A stretch of 64,000 nt of DNA from CBDFGN01 sp965247065 (GTDB lineage Bacteria > Bacteroidota > Bacteroidia > Cytophagales > Cyclobacteriaceae). Under the pieces are notes generated by a model, which had not been told where the DNA came from, did not search any database, and saw nothing but the letters and a program-made list of their open reading frames with translations. Positions 1-9,521 of the stretch are shown here, one piece after another. The position numbers and the translations under genes were made by a program. The stretch's first letter is position 1, and every line of letters starts with the position of its first letter. The DNA lies in contig CBDFGN010000006.1 in assembly GCA_965247065.1 (NCBI GenBank), forward strand, positions 3,596,001-3,660,000, read 5' to 3'.

Positions 1-2
1 AG

Positions 3-1423
3 TTATTCTACATAAACTATTACAACCCTAATGCCGCTACTAAGCATATTCTCAGAGTTGGTTACGGAATTTCTTACTCGAACTGAACTGCTGTTCAAGA
101 ACCAGGAATACTCCAACCCGGCAATAAAAGTGTAGTTGGGTGGATACAAATTTGTTGAAACCGAAACCAATACGTTGACCGAAATGATCTTGGAATTATC
201 CAGCCCATGAACGATTGTGGTTTCTCCTCCTTCGGCCGCATTGGTAGTCCCGGTAAGCTCCAGGACCTTGATGGATGGAGAGGTTGAGCCCAACTTAGTA
301 AAGCCAGTCACCTCCAAATCGGTTGAAGTAGTAATGTCCTGGTCGAAAGTCGGTGTTATTTTGGATCCTGCAATGGCCGCAGACCCGAGATATCTGCATT
401 TACAATGGTGCCGTCCGAGATCACCCCGGCACTTCCTCCACTCACCGACCCGGTGGCTAGTTTGGCCGTGGTAACGGCGGCGTTCCTAATGTGGTCGGTA
501 GTTACGGACCGATTTCCATCCACTGACGCGTCACTTTGAAGCTTGCTCGACGTAATCGCGTTGTTCTGAATTTTGGCAGAGGTTATGGCATTGTCCTGAA
601 GGTGATTGGTTGTCACTGCTCGATTTGCATCTACTGTCGCATCGCTGGTGAGTTTGTCGGCAGTGACAGCATCGTCACCTATTTTTGCACTGGTGACCGC
701 CTGGTCTCTTATGGAATTGGTCGTTACTGCCCTGTTCGCATCAACCGAAGCGTCGTTTTGAAGTTTGGCAGAAGTAATGGAACCGTCGGCGATCTTGCCG
801 CTTGTCACAGCATTGTTTTTAATGTGGTTAGTACTCACCGCCCTCAAATTGTCATCAGATGAGTTGCTAAGAAGCTTACTTGACGTAATGGCATTGTCTC
901 TTATGTGATCCTCGGTCACGGCCCGGTTAGCGTCTGCGGTCTGATCACTTTGAAGCTTGGCCGAACTGATGGAATTATCGGCCAGCCGCGATACATTCAA
1001 TGTTCCGCTAATGATGTTATTGGCATTTGTTCCGCCGATACTGTAAGGTGAGGCGGTTAGAGGTATCCGGTCGGTAAAGGTTTCTTCGCCGATGGTAATT
1101 TGTAAATAATATGTTTCATCGAATTCGATATTGAGCGGTTGGACTGGGTCGGTTGGAGGCTCAATATTCTGGGTTCCACCCAGGACAACGGTATAGTAAC
1201 CGTCCACGACCTGTACTTTGTATGATGCCTCTCCCCATTTTAAGGCGCCGGCGCTCTCCGAATCATACAACGAGAATTTCATGGTCAATCCGGTCTCTTC
1301 ATTCACCGGCTCCCCGGCCGGGTCGGTCAAATAACCTTGAAAGCTCATTGTTTGGGGAACGTCCTGCCCGAATATTAATATTGGCAAGCTGAGAAATAGA
1401 AAGAGGAATAATAAACTTTTCAT
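3..1423 (-). pseudogene. Secreted repeat-rich tail-fibre-like protein, frameshifted
   Basis: The reading frame starts at 1423 with a clear signal peptide (MKSLLFLFLFLSLPILIFGQ) and a domain of about 130 residues typical of secreted Bacteroidota proteins (SFQGYLTDPAGEPV). It continues into a low-complexity region built from a repeated motif of the type N-A-I-T-S-S-K-L, with DANRAVTT between units, as in trimeric fibre or stalk proteins. That frame stops at 356. The expected continuation (SAAIAGSKITPTF) lies in another frame and runs to a stop at 3-5, so one base appears to be missing at about 382-386. The C-terminal 100 residues form a separate beta-rich domain. It is probably an extracellular structural or adhesive protein; its ligand is unknown. 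The frameshift is either a real mutation or a sequencing error. Confidence 0.7.
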
Positions 1424-1787
1424 AGCGATTCGTCGCTAAGCGACTTTTTTGAGTTCGATGTAGTTAATGAATACAGGAGGAGGAGGTAACCCAGGTTAGC
1501 AGATTCACCCCCGGATTTAACAGGTTGATGGAACGAAGAAGAAGCTCTTTTTCGGGTTGTTTGCCGGAAAAAAATACAGTATTTCTTGGTATTCGAAGAG
1601 GTTGTAGAATCGCCTGCCTGGCTTGGGCTGCTAGGAAAGCAGGAAGGGCGAACGTAAGATCTGTGGCGCTTGAGCCCATTTCTCGAACTACGTCAATTTC
1701 CTATTTGGATTACAGGTTCAATTGTAATCCCTTCCTAGGTGTGCCCCAAGACCATTGGAGTTCCAAGACCAATTTAACAAAGATTTC
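1424..1787. other. Intergenic, no supported gene
   Basis: About 360 bases lie between the signal-peptide gene and the permease remnant. Short open frames occur on both strands but none resembles a known protein. No convincing repeat or RNA was seen. Confidence 0.5.
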
Positions 1788-2045
1788 CTAAAAAGGAAGC
1801 TTCCGGTCAGTGCGGAACGTGAGTCTTTGTTGCAACGTTGAATCTCCCACCCGTAGGGATTTCACCACCAGTATTTGGTCCTTCAGGTACCCCATTTCCT
1901 GATTCCTCATGAACGAAACCTGCTGGAATACGATGATGGTTCCCGCGATCAGGGCAACCGAGATTCCAAATTGGAATCCCACGAATGATTTCCTGAGTGC
2001 AACGCCGGATTTGGAACCAGAAAATTCTATTTGAGCCATTTTACC
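1788..2045 (-). pseudogene. FtsX/MacB-type ABC transporter permease fragment
   Basis: About 80 residues read like the middle of a Bacteroidota MacB/FtsX-type permease. They contain the segment that follows the N-terminal core, with SGVALRKSFVGFQF, a transmembrane helix (ISVALIAGTIIVF), then QEMGYLKDQILVV. Full-length members are about 800 residues. Here both ends are lost: upstream the sequence turns into unrelated DNA, and downstream homology breaks off after the DSTLQQRL segment and the frame stops at 1788. This is a relic with no likely function. It lies head to head with the TPR relic at 2031. Confidence 0.65.
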
Positions 2046-2361
2046 GGCCCGGCAATCATAAACCGCTCTCAAATTTCTCTAAAGAGAAAAATCAAAAATG
2101 GAGGTTATTTTACATATCTCCTCCTGTCTACCACTCACGCTTTGAAAAACGAAAGAGAAGAAGCTTTGAAATACTTATCCAAAACCGCAGAAAATTGGAT
2201 TCCAACATGGTTGGCATAATTGGATAGACAAACACCCGCCTTTTGAAAGCCTCCGGGATGATCCCGAGTTCAAAGCCATCGTGAAACGGGCTCAGGATGA
2301 AAAAGCAGCATTAAGAGCGCAGGTCAGGGAGATGGAAGAACGGGGGGAGCTGGATTTGTAG
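2031..2361 (+). pseudogene. C-terminal remnant of a TPR-type regulator or cyclase-like protein
   Basis: The first part (ALKNEREEALKYLSKTAENW) looks like one TPR repeat. It ends at a stop near 2218, while the natural continuation (WIDKHPPFESLRDDPEFKAI, then the last residues RGELDL) lies in another frame and ends at 2359-2361. This C-terminal signature is common in Bacteroidota TPR proteins whose N-terminus is a winged-helix or adenylate-cyclase domain. Here the N-terminal domain is absent and one frameshift separates the two pieces, so it is a relic. Confidence 0.55.
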
Positions 2362-2605
2362 GCTTACTCGACCGTTAATATTCCTGACAGCCGAGTAAAA
2401 CCAAAAAATTTCCTGAGTATATGGACGGGGTGACTACTATAAGACACCCCTACAATTGGCTATTGGGAAAACTAATTCCTCAGGGGGTACGGGGTGGACA
2501 TTCGGATTTTAAGTAGAGGCAGGAACAAACATCTACCACCAATGGGCATCAGCATAGCTCAAAATGGATCAATTTTTATCCCCCATTGTATCCCTAACAA
2601 ATAAA
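2362..2605. other. Intergenic, no supported gene
   Basis: About 240 bases follow the TPR relic. No coding frame, RNA or repeat could be supported before the hairpin at 2606. Confidence 0.4.
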
Positions 2606-2638
2606 AAACCCTTGTAAGTATTTAACCTACAAGGGTTT
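2606..2638. terminator. Perfect 11-bp stem hairpin, possible bidirectional terminator
   Basis: The arms AAACCCTTGTA (2606-2616) and TACAAGGGTTT (2628-2638) are perfectly complementary with an 11-base loop. The stem is flanked by A-rich sequence on the left and ends in TTT on the right, so it could terminate transcription on either strand. No intact gene reads into it now. It lies 8 bases before the tandem array at 2646 and might instead mark an old recombination or attachment site. Confidence 0.5.
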
Positions 2639-2645
2639 ATCTATC

Positions 2646-2887
2646 TAAGCAGTAGCGGGGGCAGGACTAAGCAGTAGCGGGGGCAGGACTAAGCAGTAGC
2701 GGGGGCAGGACTAAGCAGTAGCGGGGGCAGGACTAAGCAGTAGCGGGGGCAGGACTAAGCAGTAGCGGGGGCAGGACTAAGCAGTAGCGGGGGCAGGACT
2801 AAGCAGTAGCGGGGGCAGGACTAAGCAGTAGCGGGGGCAGGACTAAGCAGTAGCGGGGGCAGGACTAAGCAGTAGCGGGGGCAGGAC
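2646..2887. repeat. Perfect tandem array, 11 copies of a 22-bp unit
   Basis: The 22-base unit starts TAAGCAGTAG and ends GGGGGCAGGAC. It repeats head to tail from 2646 to 2887, exactly 242 bases or 11 units, with no substitution seen. There are no spacers, so this is not a CRISPR array. Such uniformity implies recent expansion by slippage or unequal exchange. No open reading frame of note crosses it, and 22 is not a multiple of three. It is a VNTR-like minisatellite. Confidence 0.95.
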
Positions 2888-3943
2888 TTATCTCGCTATC
2901 GCTTCGATGAGTCCGTTTTGGGAGGCCTTAGATCTTATGAATTCTCCTGAATCAAAATGGCTCCAAATGGTAGTTAAATGAGGTTTTAGTTTCACATGAA
3001 ACCTTATAAGAGCAAGCAAAACCGCCAAATGTTGTACCTATGTTGTACCCCTTTTGGAATAATCTTTTATCTTATGCCGGTCAAAGCACATAGCTATCTC
3101 TGCCCTTGCTAGACTTCCGAGATCGTTGGTAATTTCTTGGAAACAGATCCGTTGCCTATTGTTTTAAGTAGACTCGCCTTCCGGAGAGGTAAAAGAACAG
3201 CTAGGAGAAGATCAGAACAATCTCTCCATATCACATCTTATACTCCAGTAAAGTTTGCCAGATGCCTAATGGCAACTGTACAAATGCCCATAGTCAACTG
3301 GGTCGGCAAATGCATCGTCCAACGTAGTTTTAAAGAACATTTGCCTGGCCTTATAAAGTCCCCCCGTCATTACCCATATTCTGAAGCTCCTCCCTACCAA
3401 CCTCCATCACAACGTTCCGCAACATTCAATAAAAACTATATTGTTGTAGCGCATTATCTGTGTTACTCTAGAGGATTTTAAGAAGACGCAGAAATTAAAC
3501 ACTCCCCTCCCAACGGCTCTTTAATTAAAGGCACCAAATAACCGGAACCCCTCTCCTGATCTCTCCCGCCCGGCCACACTTAAGGCCGTTCTCACTGGCG
3601 GAACCTCCCGACTCGGCCTCCCACTCCTACCATTAAATAACTGAGTAATCCGCAGTACCCTTTCACTGCTGGATCCTCCCTCGCGGCTCCCCACGGTGTT
3701 TTTAGCAATGAAGGTCGTTACTCAACTCCTGATCTTACCAAGAGCCGCTCTCCTTCACACAGCACTGCCAAGTCTTTGAAGAAAAACGCGCTACAACAAT
3801 TAAGCTTCAATGATGCGAAGTAAGGGTTGGGTTCATTAGAGCGGATCTTGGACTCCTACCTACGATAGCGGGTTTGTAAAAAAGAGTTACGCTTCATACA
3901 TTGAGGCATACTCACGCCACCCATTTGACGAACGGAGGTATAA
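2888..3943. other. Unexplained non-coding stretch of about 1 kb
   Basis: No protein frame is convincing here. Notable items are a short palindrome GTTTCACATGAAAC near 2990, two copies of TGTTGTACC near 3033-3053, a 13-bp inverted repeat (3440-3452 and 3788-3800), and a block at 3540-3700 that is strongly pyrimidine-rich on the plus strand. It could be a decayed mobile element or a structured RNA, but nothing in it could be assigned to a known family. A GGAGG ribosome binding site at 3934-3938 belongs to the next gene. Confidence 0.4.
3440..3800. repeat. 13-bp perfect inverted repeat bounding 361 bp
   Basis: ATTGTTGTAGCGC at 3440-3452 is the exact reverse complement of GCGCTACAACAAT at 3788-3800. 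No target-site duplication is visible outside the arms and no transposase lies between them. The arrangement is that of a small non-autonomous element, but it could be chance. Confidence 0.4.
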
Positions 3944-4282
3944 ATGTTAAGACATCTTGGACAAGCAGCAGCCATAGCTACAAAAAAATTTGGAGATAAA
4001 GAAGCCCTCATATTCGAGGACCGCAGTTTCACTTTTACCGAACTTAATGATCTGGTTGAACATACTGCCGCGGGCCTTTCTGATGCAGGATTAAGGCCAG
4101 GAGATATTGTTACGCTTTATGCTGGCAATTCATGGGAATGGATCGTCAGCTACTATGCGGTTGCCCGCGCAGGTGCGGTTATCAATCCTATCAACACCAT
4201 GTTAACCCCTAGCGAAGTTCGTTTTGTAGTCGAAGATATTTCGGATTATGTTATACATATCGGAAAGGCCCTAACGGTTTGA
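3944..4282 (+). pseudogene. AMP-dependent acyl-CoA synthetase, N-terminal fragment
   Basis: The 112 residues match the start of the AMP-binding (ANL) superfamily: an N-terminal KFGDKEALIFEDRSFTFTEL segment, followed by GLRPGDIVTLYAGNSWEW and the region AGAVINPINTMLTPSEV. Full-length fatty-acid or acyl-CoA ligases are 500-560 residues; the AMP-binding P-loop and all downstream motifs are missing. The frame leaves homology around residue 100 and stops at 4280-4282, and the next gene starts 55 bases later, so a deletion has probably removed the rest. Unusually for this window it has a textbook ribosome binding site, GGAGG at 3934-3938. The fragment is probably non-functional. Confidence 0.7.
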
Positions 4283-4337
4283 AACACATTGTTTTGACAA
4301 CCATAGCACAAACCACTTAATATAGGATACCAGAACT

Positions 4338-5852
4338 ATGGGGATCCATATGATTATTGTGGTTGTATTTATGGCTTCGATGGTGATAATGGGGCTTTAC
4401 TTTTCGCGTCGGCAAAAGTCGACCGATCAGTATTTTGTTGCCAAACGCTCCTTGCCCGGTTGGGCTGTTGGATTGTCACTTATGGCGACCTTAATCAGCA
4501 GCATGACCTTTATCGCCTATCCCGGAGCCGCTTTTAAAGGGGATTGGTCTCTTTTGACCCCGGGATTTATGGTTCCGGTTGTTTTAATCTTTGCGGTAAT
4601 GGTACTCATCCCGATGTATCGAAAGATCATTAGGGTAAGCGCGTATGAGTATTTCGAACTACGCTTTGGAAAGACAGTCCGTTTATATGGTTCGTTTGCC
4701 TTCTCCCTGAATCATTTTGCAAAAATGGGTTTTGTGTTTTACCTGGTGGCCTTAACTGTAACAAGCATCACCGGATGGAATGTATTAATGGTAATTTGGA
4801 TGATGGGTATAGTGACTATCCTTTTTACTTATCTGGGTGGCCTGGAGGCGGTTATCTGGACAGATGTGGTACAAGGATTCATCTTACTGGTTGGAGTTAT
4901 TATATCTTTGGGATTTGTATTATATATCCCTGAAGGCGGTCCCGCAAAAATGTTATCCCTTGCCTGGGAGAATCATAAATTCAATTTAGGCAGTACTGAT
5001 TTCGGTTTTGCAAGCCCCACCCTCATGGTTTTACTTATTTATGGACTTGCCTGGAATTTCCAGAAATACGCCGCCGATCAAACCGTCGTACAGAGATATC
5101 TGGCGGTAAAAAGTGATCGGGAAGCAATAAAGGGATCCATTCTGGGAGCGCTTTTATGCATTCCAATTTGGACGCTTTTTATGCTTCTCGGCACCAGCCT
5201 GTGGTCATTTTATCAGATCAGCGGTGAATCTTTGCCATCGACAATAGTAAAAGCAGAACAGGTTTTCCCCCACTTTTTGGTTACTCAAATTCCTCCTCTG
5301 CTAAGCGGGCTGGTTGTTGCCTCCATGATGGCAGCAGCCATGTCTACAATTTCTTCTGATCTAAACTGTCTTTCCGCTGTCGGTGTAGAAGATTATTATC
5401 GGCCTCTAAAACCTAACTCTACAGACAAGCAGCGCCTGCGAATGGGGCGAATGATTGTTGCCGTCAGTGGTCTGCTTTGCATTTTTCTCGCAATTATCTT
5501 GGTAAACAGCGAGGGAACGGCCCTATCACTTTGGTTTATGGTTTCTTCAATAGTTTCGGCCGGATTGGCCGGACTCTTTTTCCTTGCTTTTATGACAACC
5601 CGTGCCAACAAACAGGGCGTATATGTCGGTATTATAGCAGCCATAGGATTTACCGCCTGGGCCACCTACACCATCGGGGCCAACAAAACATTCGATTTGG
5701 GCTTTTTAAAAACACCCGTTCACAGTTATATGGTAGGAGTTATTGCGCATATCGTCTTGATTATTACAGGATATGTTGCTAGTTTTTTCTTCAAGTCAAA
5801 TTCGCAGGACGTGAAACGCTTAACACTTTGGGGTTATTTGGAAAAAAAGTAA
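4338..5852 (+). CDS. Sodium/solute symporter, SSS family
   Basis: The 504-residue polytopic membrane protein has the organisation of the SSS (SLC5-like) family: an opening helix followed by RRQKSTDQYFVAKRSLPGW, about 13 hydrophobic segments, and the family signature GGLEAVIWTDVVQGF near residue 175. A conserved MMAAAMSTISSDLN segment lies near residue 340. It would import a small organic solute, such as a sugar, sugar acid or carboxylate, with Na+. It converges on the PdxA2/kinase operon that begins at 9127, which suggests, but does not show, that the substrate is a four-carbon acid sugar. An alternative start is the ATG four codons in. Length and ends look intact. Confidence 0.9.
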   Translation: MGIHMIIVVVFMASMVIMGLYFSRRQKSTDQYFVAKRSLPGWAVGLSLMATLISSMTFIAYPGAAFKGDWSLLTPGFMVPVVLIFAVMVLIPMYRKIIRVSAYEYFELRFGKTVRLYGSFAFSLNHFAKMGFVFYLVALTVTSITGWNVLMVIWMMGIVTILFTYLGGLEAVIWTDVVQGFILLVGVIISLGFVLYIPEGGPAKMLSLAWENHKFNLGSTDFGFASPTLMVLLIYGLAWNFQKYAADQTVVQRYLAVKSDREAIKGSILGALLCIPIWTLFMLLGTSLWSFYQISGESLPSTIVKAEQVFPHFLVTQIPPLLSGLVVASMMAAAMSTISSDLNCLSAVGVEDYYRPLKPNSTDKQRLRMGRMIVAVSGLLCIFLAIILVNSEGTALSLWFMVSSIVSAGLAGLFFLAFMTTRANKQGVYVGIIAAIGFTAWATYTIGANKTFDLGFLKTPVHSYMVGVIAHIVLIITGYVASFFFKSNSQDVKRLTLWGYLEKK

Positions 5853-5946
5853 AAAATCAACAACTCTACCGCGCATATAGGCACTAATAGCTCATTGCTC
5901 ATTGCTAATTGTCCGACCCCCTCTAATCCAACAGAGCAGCGTCCCT

Positions 5947-6915
5947 TTACCTGCCAATCAATTTCTTGGCCATTTTCAAAGCCTGATCCAAGCTTCTGGT
6001 GGATGCTTTGCCCTCATAAGCAATATCGAAAGCTGTTCCATGATCCACTGAAGTCCGGATTAATGGCAATCCTAGGGTCACATTCACTCCACCTTCAAAA
6101 TCCAGCAATTTCATGGGAATATGTCCCTGGTCATGATACATGCACACCACTGCATCGTACTGCTTTCGGCGAACCGTATTGAAGAAAACGGTATCGGGTG
6201 CTTCAGGCCCCGAGGCTTCTATTCCTTCTGCTTTGGCTTCTTCTATAGCAGGTTTTATGATGTCAATATCCTCCCGGCCAAATTGCCCGCTTTCCCCTGC
6301 ATGGGGATTGAGTCCGGCGACGGCAATGCGGGATGAATTCCGTAATTTCTTGGTGGTTTCATTGGTGAGTCTAATCACAGTTTTTATTCGATCCTTGGTC
6401 AGACTTTCAATGGCTTCCTTCAAAGCTACATGAGTTGTTACATGAGTAACAATCAACTCTTCAGAGGCCAGCATCATGGTATAATCTTGGGATTTGCATA
6501 ATTCAGCTATATATCCGGTGTGACCGCTAAAGCCGGGTGTTGTTAGTGAAACAGCCTGTTTGTTAACGGGGAGAGTTACCATTGCCTCCAGTTTTCCCTT
6601 CAGACACCATTCGGTAGCCAGTTTCACGTAATGCAATGAGGCCTGACCACATTTTTCGGAGATATGACCTTCGGTGATATCCTCAGGAATCAATAGTTTG
6701 CAATCATGGAGATTCAACTTTCCTTCAACCGGCACCATTGATTCATCCACAGGCCTTAAAGGAACTCTGAAACCTAACTTATCATTACAATACTTCATCA
6801 CGTTCAAGTCACCAATAATGATTTCTTGGTCGGTGATTTCTGCTTTTTTCCAGGCCATCAAGACTATTTCAGGCCCTACACCACAAGCATCCCCCAATGT
6901 AATTCCTATTGCCAT
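5947..6915 (-). CDS. pdxA2: PdxA2-like 4-phospho-threonate/erythronate dehydrogenase
   Basis: The 322 residues cover the whole PdxA family. The N-terminus has GITLGDACGVGPEIV; metal-binding histidines fall in SGHTGYIAEL, GLNPHAGESGQFG and CMYHDQGHIPMKL; the C-terminus has TSVDHGTAFDIAYEGKA. PdxA proper oxidises 4-phosphohydroxy-L-threonine for vitamin B6. Paralogues called PdxA2 or DenD act on 4-phospho-D-threonate or D-erythronate, giving dihydroxyacetone phosphate and CO2. The start lies 5 bases after the stop of a DUF1537 kinase gene, the hallmark pairing of the catabolic version, so PdxA2 is preferred. The upstream kinase is disrupted, so this gene may have lost both its substrate and its promoter. 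Confidence 0.85.
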   Translation of the reverse strand: MAIGITLGDACGVGPEIVLMAWKKAEITDQEIIIGDLNVMKYCNDKLGFRVPLRPVDESMVPVEGKLNLHDCKLLIPEDITEGHISEKCGQASLHYVKLATEWCLKGKLEAMVTLPVNKQAVSLTTPGFSGHTGYIAELCKSQDYTMMLASEELIVTHVTTHVALKEAIESLTKDRIKTVIRLTNETTKKLRNSSRIAVAGLNPHAGESGQFGREDIDIIKPAIEEAKAEGIEASGPEAPDTVFFNTVRRKQYDAVVCMYHDQGHIPMKLLDFEGGVNVTLGLPLIRTSVDHGTAFDIAYEGKASTRSLDQALKMAKKLIGR

Positions 6916-7508
6916 TCCAACTATTCTTCAGTCAATTTAATAATCTGGTCCAATACGTTGTCTTCTCCGATACTTCCCGACTTGGAAATCAACGGTCGTT
7001 CTTTTCCCTGATGTTCAAAACCAGCTAATACCACCCCGGGCATAATTTCGCAAACTGGCCTGATTGAAGTCACCTCCAAAACCTTCAAAACAGCCAACAG
7101 TGTATCGCCCCCAAATACACAAAGCGTTGAAGACGATCTCTTTTGCCAGACCGCAGCGGCTATTTCAGAGAATTTTACAGTAAACGCCTCGGCGGACAAT
7201 GAATAAGAACCCAATTCTACACTTTCCACGGCGCTAAATAGGATTGAATTAGCCTCTCGCCTGTCCGGGAGATTCCCTATACGTAAGTCTTCCGAATTTA
7301 CCTTCAAACCCTCCAACCCTGACTCCAAGCCATGTTTTACCTAGGAAAGAGCAACCGGGTTGGCACTTCCGTTGACAACGAGTATGGACTTCCTCAATTG
7401 AATTCTGTTGAGTTGAGTTGATTTGGCAAAATCCAGATGATCCGGCAGATAAGAGGCAAACCCTCCCGGACCGGCCGACAGCAAGAGTTCTTTGCATTCA
7501 CCTAAATA

Positions 7509-8539
7509 ACGTGAGTTCGACAATAAGGAATGATTAAAGAGCGAGAAAGAGTTGACCGGTGTCCTGGTAGTTCAATTTGATTGAGGGCTTTTTTTCGCAA
7601 AAGTTGTAAGCGATTAAAGCCGAGAAAAGGTTGGTAAGGAAATTAGTTGGGCTCCTGTGCCTGGAGTGTTCAATCTGGAAGATGTTTTTAAGTTGATCAA
7701 TGATAGTCTCACAAATAGCCCTTTTACGGAGCATTATAGCATCCATGATGGGGGTTAAGGATGAGGACTTCATATTGCGTTTGAGTTTGGTTATCAGATG
7801 GACTCCGCGGAAGAACAGATTTTTAAAAAGTTCCTTACTGATGTAGCCTTTATCACCAAAGAGCTTTCCGAATAATTTCTTAATAAACCGTTCAATTTTA
7901 AGAGGCTTTCTGTCATCCACATTGCCCGGTGTGAGCATAAAATCGATGATTTCACCCGTATCAGCAGTGATAAGATGGAGCTTAAACCCGTAGAACCATC
8001 CGATGGAACAATGGCCTCTTTTAGCTAACCCTTCAAATACTTTATGGTTATGGATCCGTCTGTTATGACAGACCCTTAACGGAGTGCTGTCTATAAAACT
8101 TATACCTGTACACTGTCCAGTCCCTTGTGTTTTCAGATAAATAGCCATTGGCAGAAGACTTCCACTACAAAGTTCTACCATTCGGTTATAGCTTACCACA
8201 TCAGGAAAGAAGGAGCGCAAGTGGCCACAAACGTATGTGTTGTAAAAGGTCTTGAAATTTCGATATCCTGAGATCTGGAACAAGACCTGTATAGTCATTA
8301 CTTCGGATAAAGAAAGCTTACCAGGTTTGTTGCGCTTTTTACTTCCCAGCAATCTTTTTTCCAATTTTGGGACAAAATCCAGACAAAAATCGTCAATGGA
8401 ACAAAAAATTTCAGTAATTTTAGTAGCAGTTAACATAGGCAGAAATATTAGTTATTTTGTTGATTGTCAATGACTTAATATACTAATTTTCTGCCTTTTT
8501 TCTATCAATAAACTACTCTATTTTATATCGAACTCACGT
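7509..8539 (-). mobile_element. IS982-family insertion sequence, copy 1
   Basis: The 1,031-bp element has terminal inverted repeats beginning ACGTGAGTTCGA and ending TCGAACTCACGT. TAAATA is duplicated at both edges (7503-7508 and 8540-8545). It has the same length as the copy at 55272-56302 and lies in the opposite orientation. It interrupts the DUF1537 kinase gene. The clean duplication shows simple transposition. Confidence 0.92.
7534..8436 (-). CDS. IS982-family transposase
   Basis: The 300-residue DDE transposase has the IS982 signature segments FIDSTPLRVCHNRRI, GWFYGFKLHLI, ITADTGEIIDFMLTPGN, LFGDKGYI and the C-terminal RAICETIIDQLKNI followed by IEHSRHRSP. It differs from the copy at 55375 at a single residue (His here, Tyr there, in the segment GLAKRGHCSIGW). 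It fills almost the whole element and appears full length, so the element is probably still active. Its start lies about 100 bases inside the right end. Confidence 0.95.
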   Translation of the reverse strand: MLTATKITEIFCSIDDFCLDFVPKLEKRLLGSKKRNKPGKLSLSEVMTIQVLFQISGYRNFKTFYNTYVCGHLRSFFPDVVSYNRMVELCSGSLLPMAIYLKTQGTGQCTGISFIDSTPLRVCHNRRIHNHKVFEGLAKRGHCSIGWFYGFKLHLITADTGEIIDFMLTPGNVDDRKPLKIERFIKKLFGKLFGDKGYISKELFKNLFFRGVHLITKLKRNMKSSSLTPIMDAIMLRKRAICETIIDQLKNIFQIEHSRHRSPTNFLTNLFSALIAYNFCEKKPSIKLNYQDTGQLFLAL

Positions 8540-9127
8540 TAAATATGTGGACAGGATCTCCAGGTCCTTGGTGCTGGTAGCGTCGTGCACTACGATGCCC
8601 TTGAAGTTATTCCAGTCATCTCCCGATTTACATAACCAAACCGGAATGTTGCTTTGCTTTTTAATTATCTCTGCGACGCTGCTTGTGGTCATCGGGTTAA
8701 GGGGATCCTTTGCAAACTCGGATTGATGCAACAACCTATCTCCCACATACTGCATGCCATCCTTGGTGTACCTTCTAAAGGCTGGGTAAGCCGGCACAAA
8801 ATGCAAACGGTCCAATCCCGTTTTTCGAAGAACAGTTTCCAACTCAGCTCCAATATTGCCCCGCAAGGCCGAATCGGATTTCTTATAAACATGGGTAAAA
8901 CCAAAATCACGACCTAATCTGAGCGCTTTTTGGACTTTTTCAGCGGCCCTGACCGGAGCATCATGCCTGCTATTGGTATTGATTGCCAGAACATGGCAAT
9001 TCCATTCTTTCCTCCGTAGTTGGGTCAAACTAACGCTGACCTTGGTGACAATACCCTGCTGGGCGAAATGAACAGCCGTGTCATTTGCTCCGCTCAGATC
9101 ATCGGCAATAATCAATAGTCTATCCAA

Positions 9128-9521
9128 CTGCTAGAAATATAATTATAAACGGGGAAAGGTGCATGGCATTTTGACCAGGTATTTCCGGCCAAATCTTTTA
9201 TCGGTCTGATTTTTTATCACTGAGTAAGTTAATCCACTTTATTGTTGACTTGGAATGCGTTGCAAGAGACGGGCAACTGAGTAATGATTGCACTGAATTA
9301 ACTCAATTAATGAGAAAAGGGGATCGCTTCCCAAGTAAGGAACATGGCCCAGCCATTTTCACCTCATTATAGCCGTCTGGACCTTAAGGATTGTTGGTCT
9401 TTGAACTGACCTATTCAAAAAATCTTAAAGCAATGCTTTGGTGTTCATTTTTATAGTTCTAATTTGGCTTATGTTATACATATGCCTGGTTCTCTAGGAA
9501 CAATCTTTAAACAATAAGAAC
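9128..9521. other. Intergenic between divergent kinase and sialidase-like genes
   Basis: This stretch of about 390 bases must hold the promoters of the kinase/pdxA2 operon (minus) and of the gene at 9522 (plus). It is AT-rich close to both genes. No convincing coding frame, repeat or operator was recognised. Confidence 0.4.

Larger units (their letters stand above)
6921..9127 (-). pseudogene. DUF1537 four-carbon acid sugar kinase, broken by IS982 and a nonsense codon
   Basis: The N-terminal part (9127 to 8541) begins MDRLLIIADDLSGANDTAV, the sugar-binding domain of the OtnK/DtnK family. The C-terminal part carries ELLLSAGPGGFASYLP and the nucleotide-binding segment CVFGGDTLLAVLKVLE. An IS982 copy (7509-8539) with a 6-bp duplication TAAATA sits between them. 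Removing the element and one duplication restores one frame of about 390 codons. Within the C-terminal part an in-frame TAG at 7341-7343 replaces what is probably a CAG glutamine codon between VALS and VKHGLE. The family phosphorylates D-threonate, L-threonate or D-erythronate at O4. Two independent lesions make loss of function very likely. Confidence 0.9.

Noticed and set aside
3..1423. Prophage tail-fibre gene
   Set aside because: It has a signal peptide and no neighbouring phage genes; the repeat motif also occurs in ordinary surface proteins.
2646..2887. CRISPR array
   Set aside because: The 22-bp units abut directly with no spacers and no cas gene is nearby.
2888..3943. Group II intron or retron
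   Set aside because: No reverse-transcriptase frame and no recognisable domain V were found on either strand.
4247..9482. Shared 15-mer TTATGTTATACATAT near 4247 and 9470 as an operator
   Set aside because: One copy lies inside a coding remnant, and a 15-bp AT-rich match is expected by chance in a window of this size.
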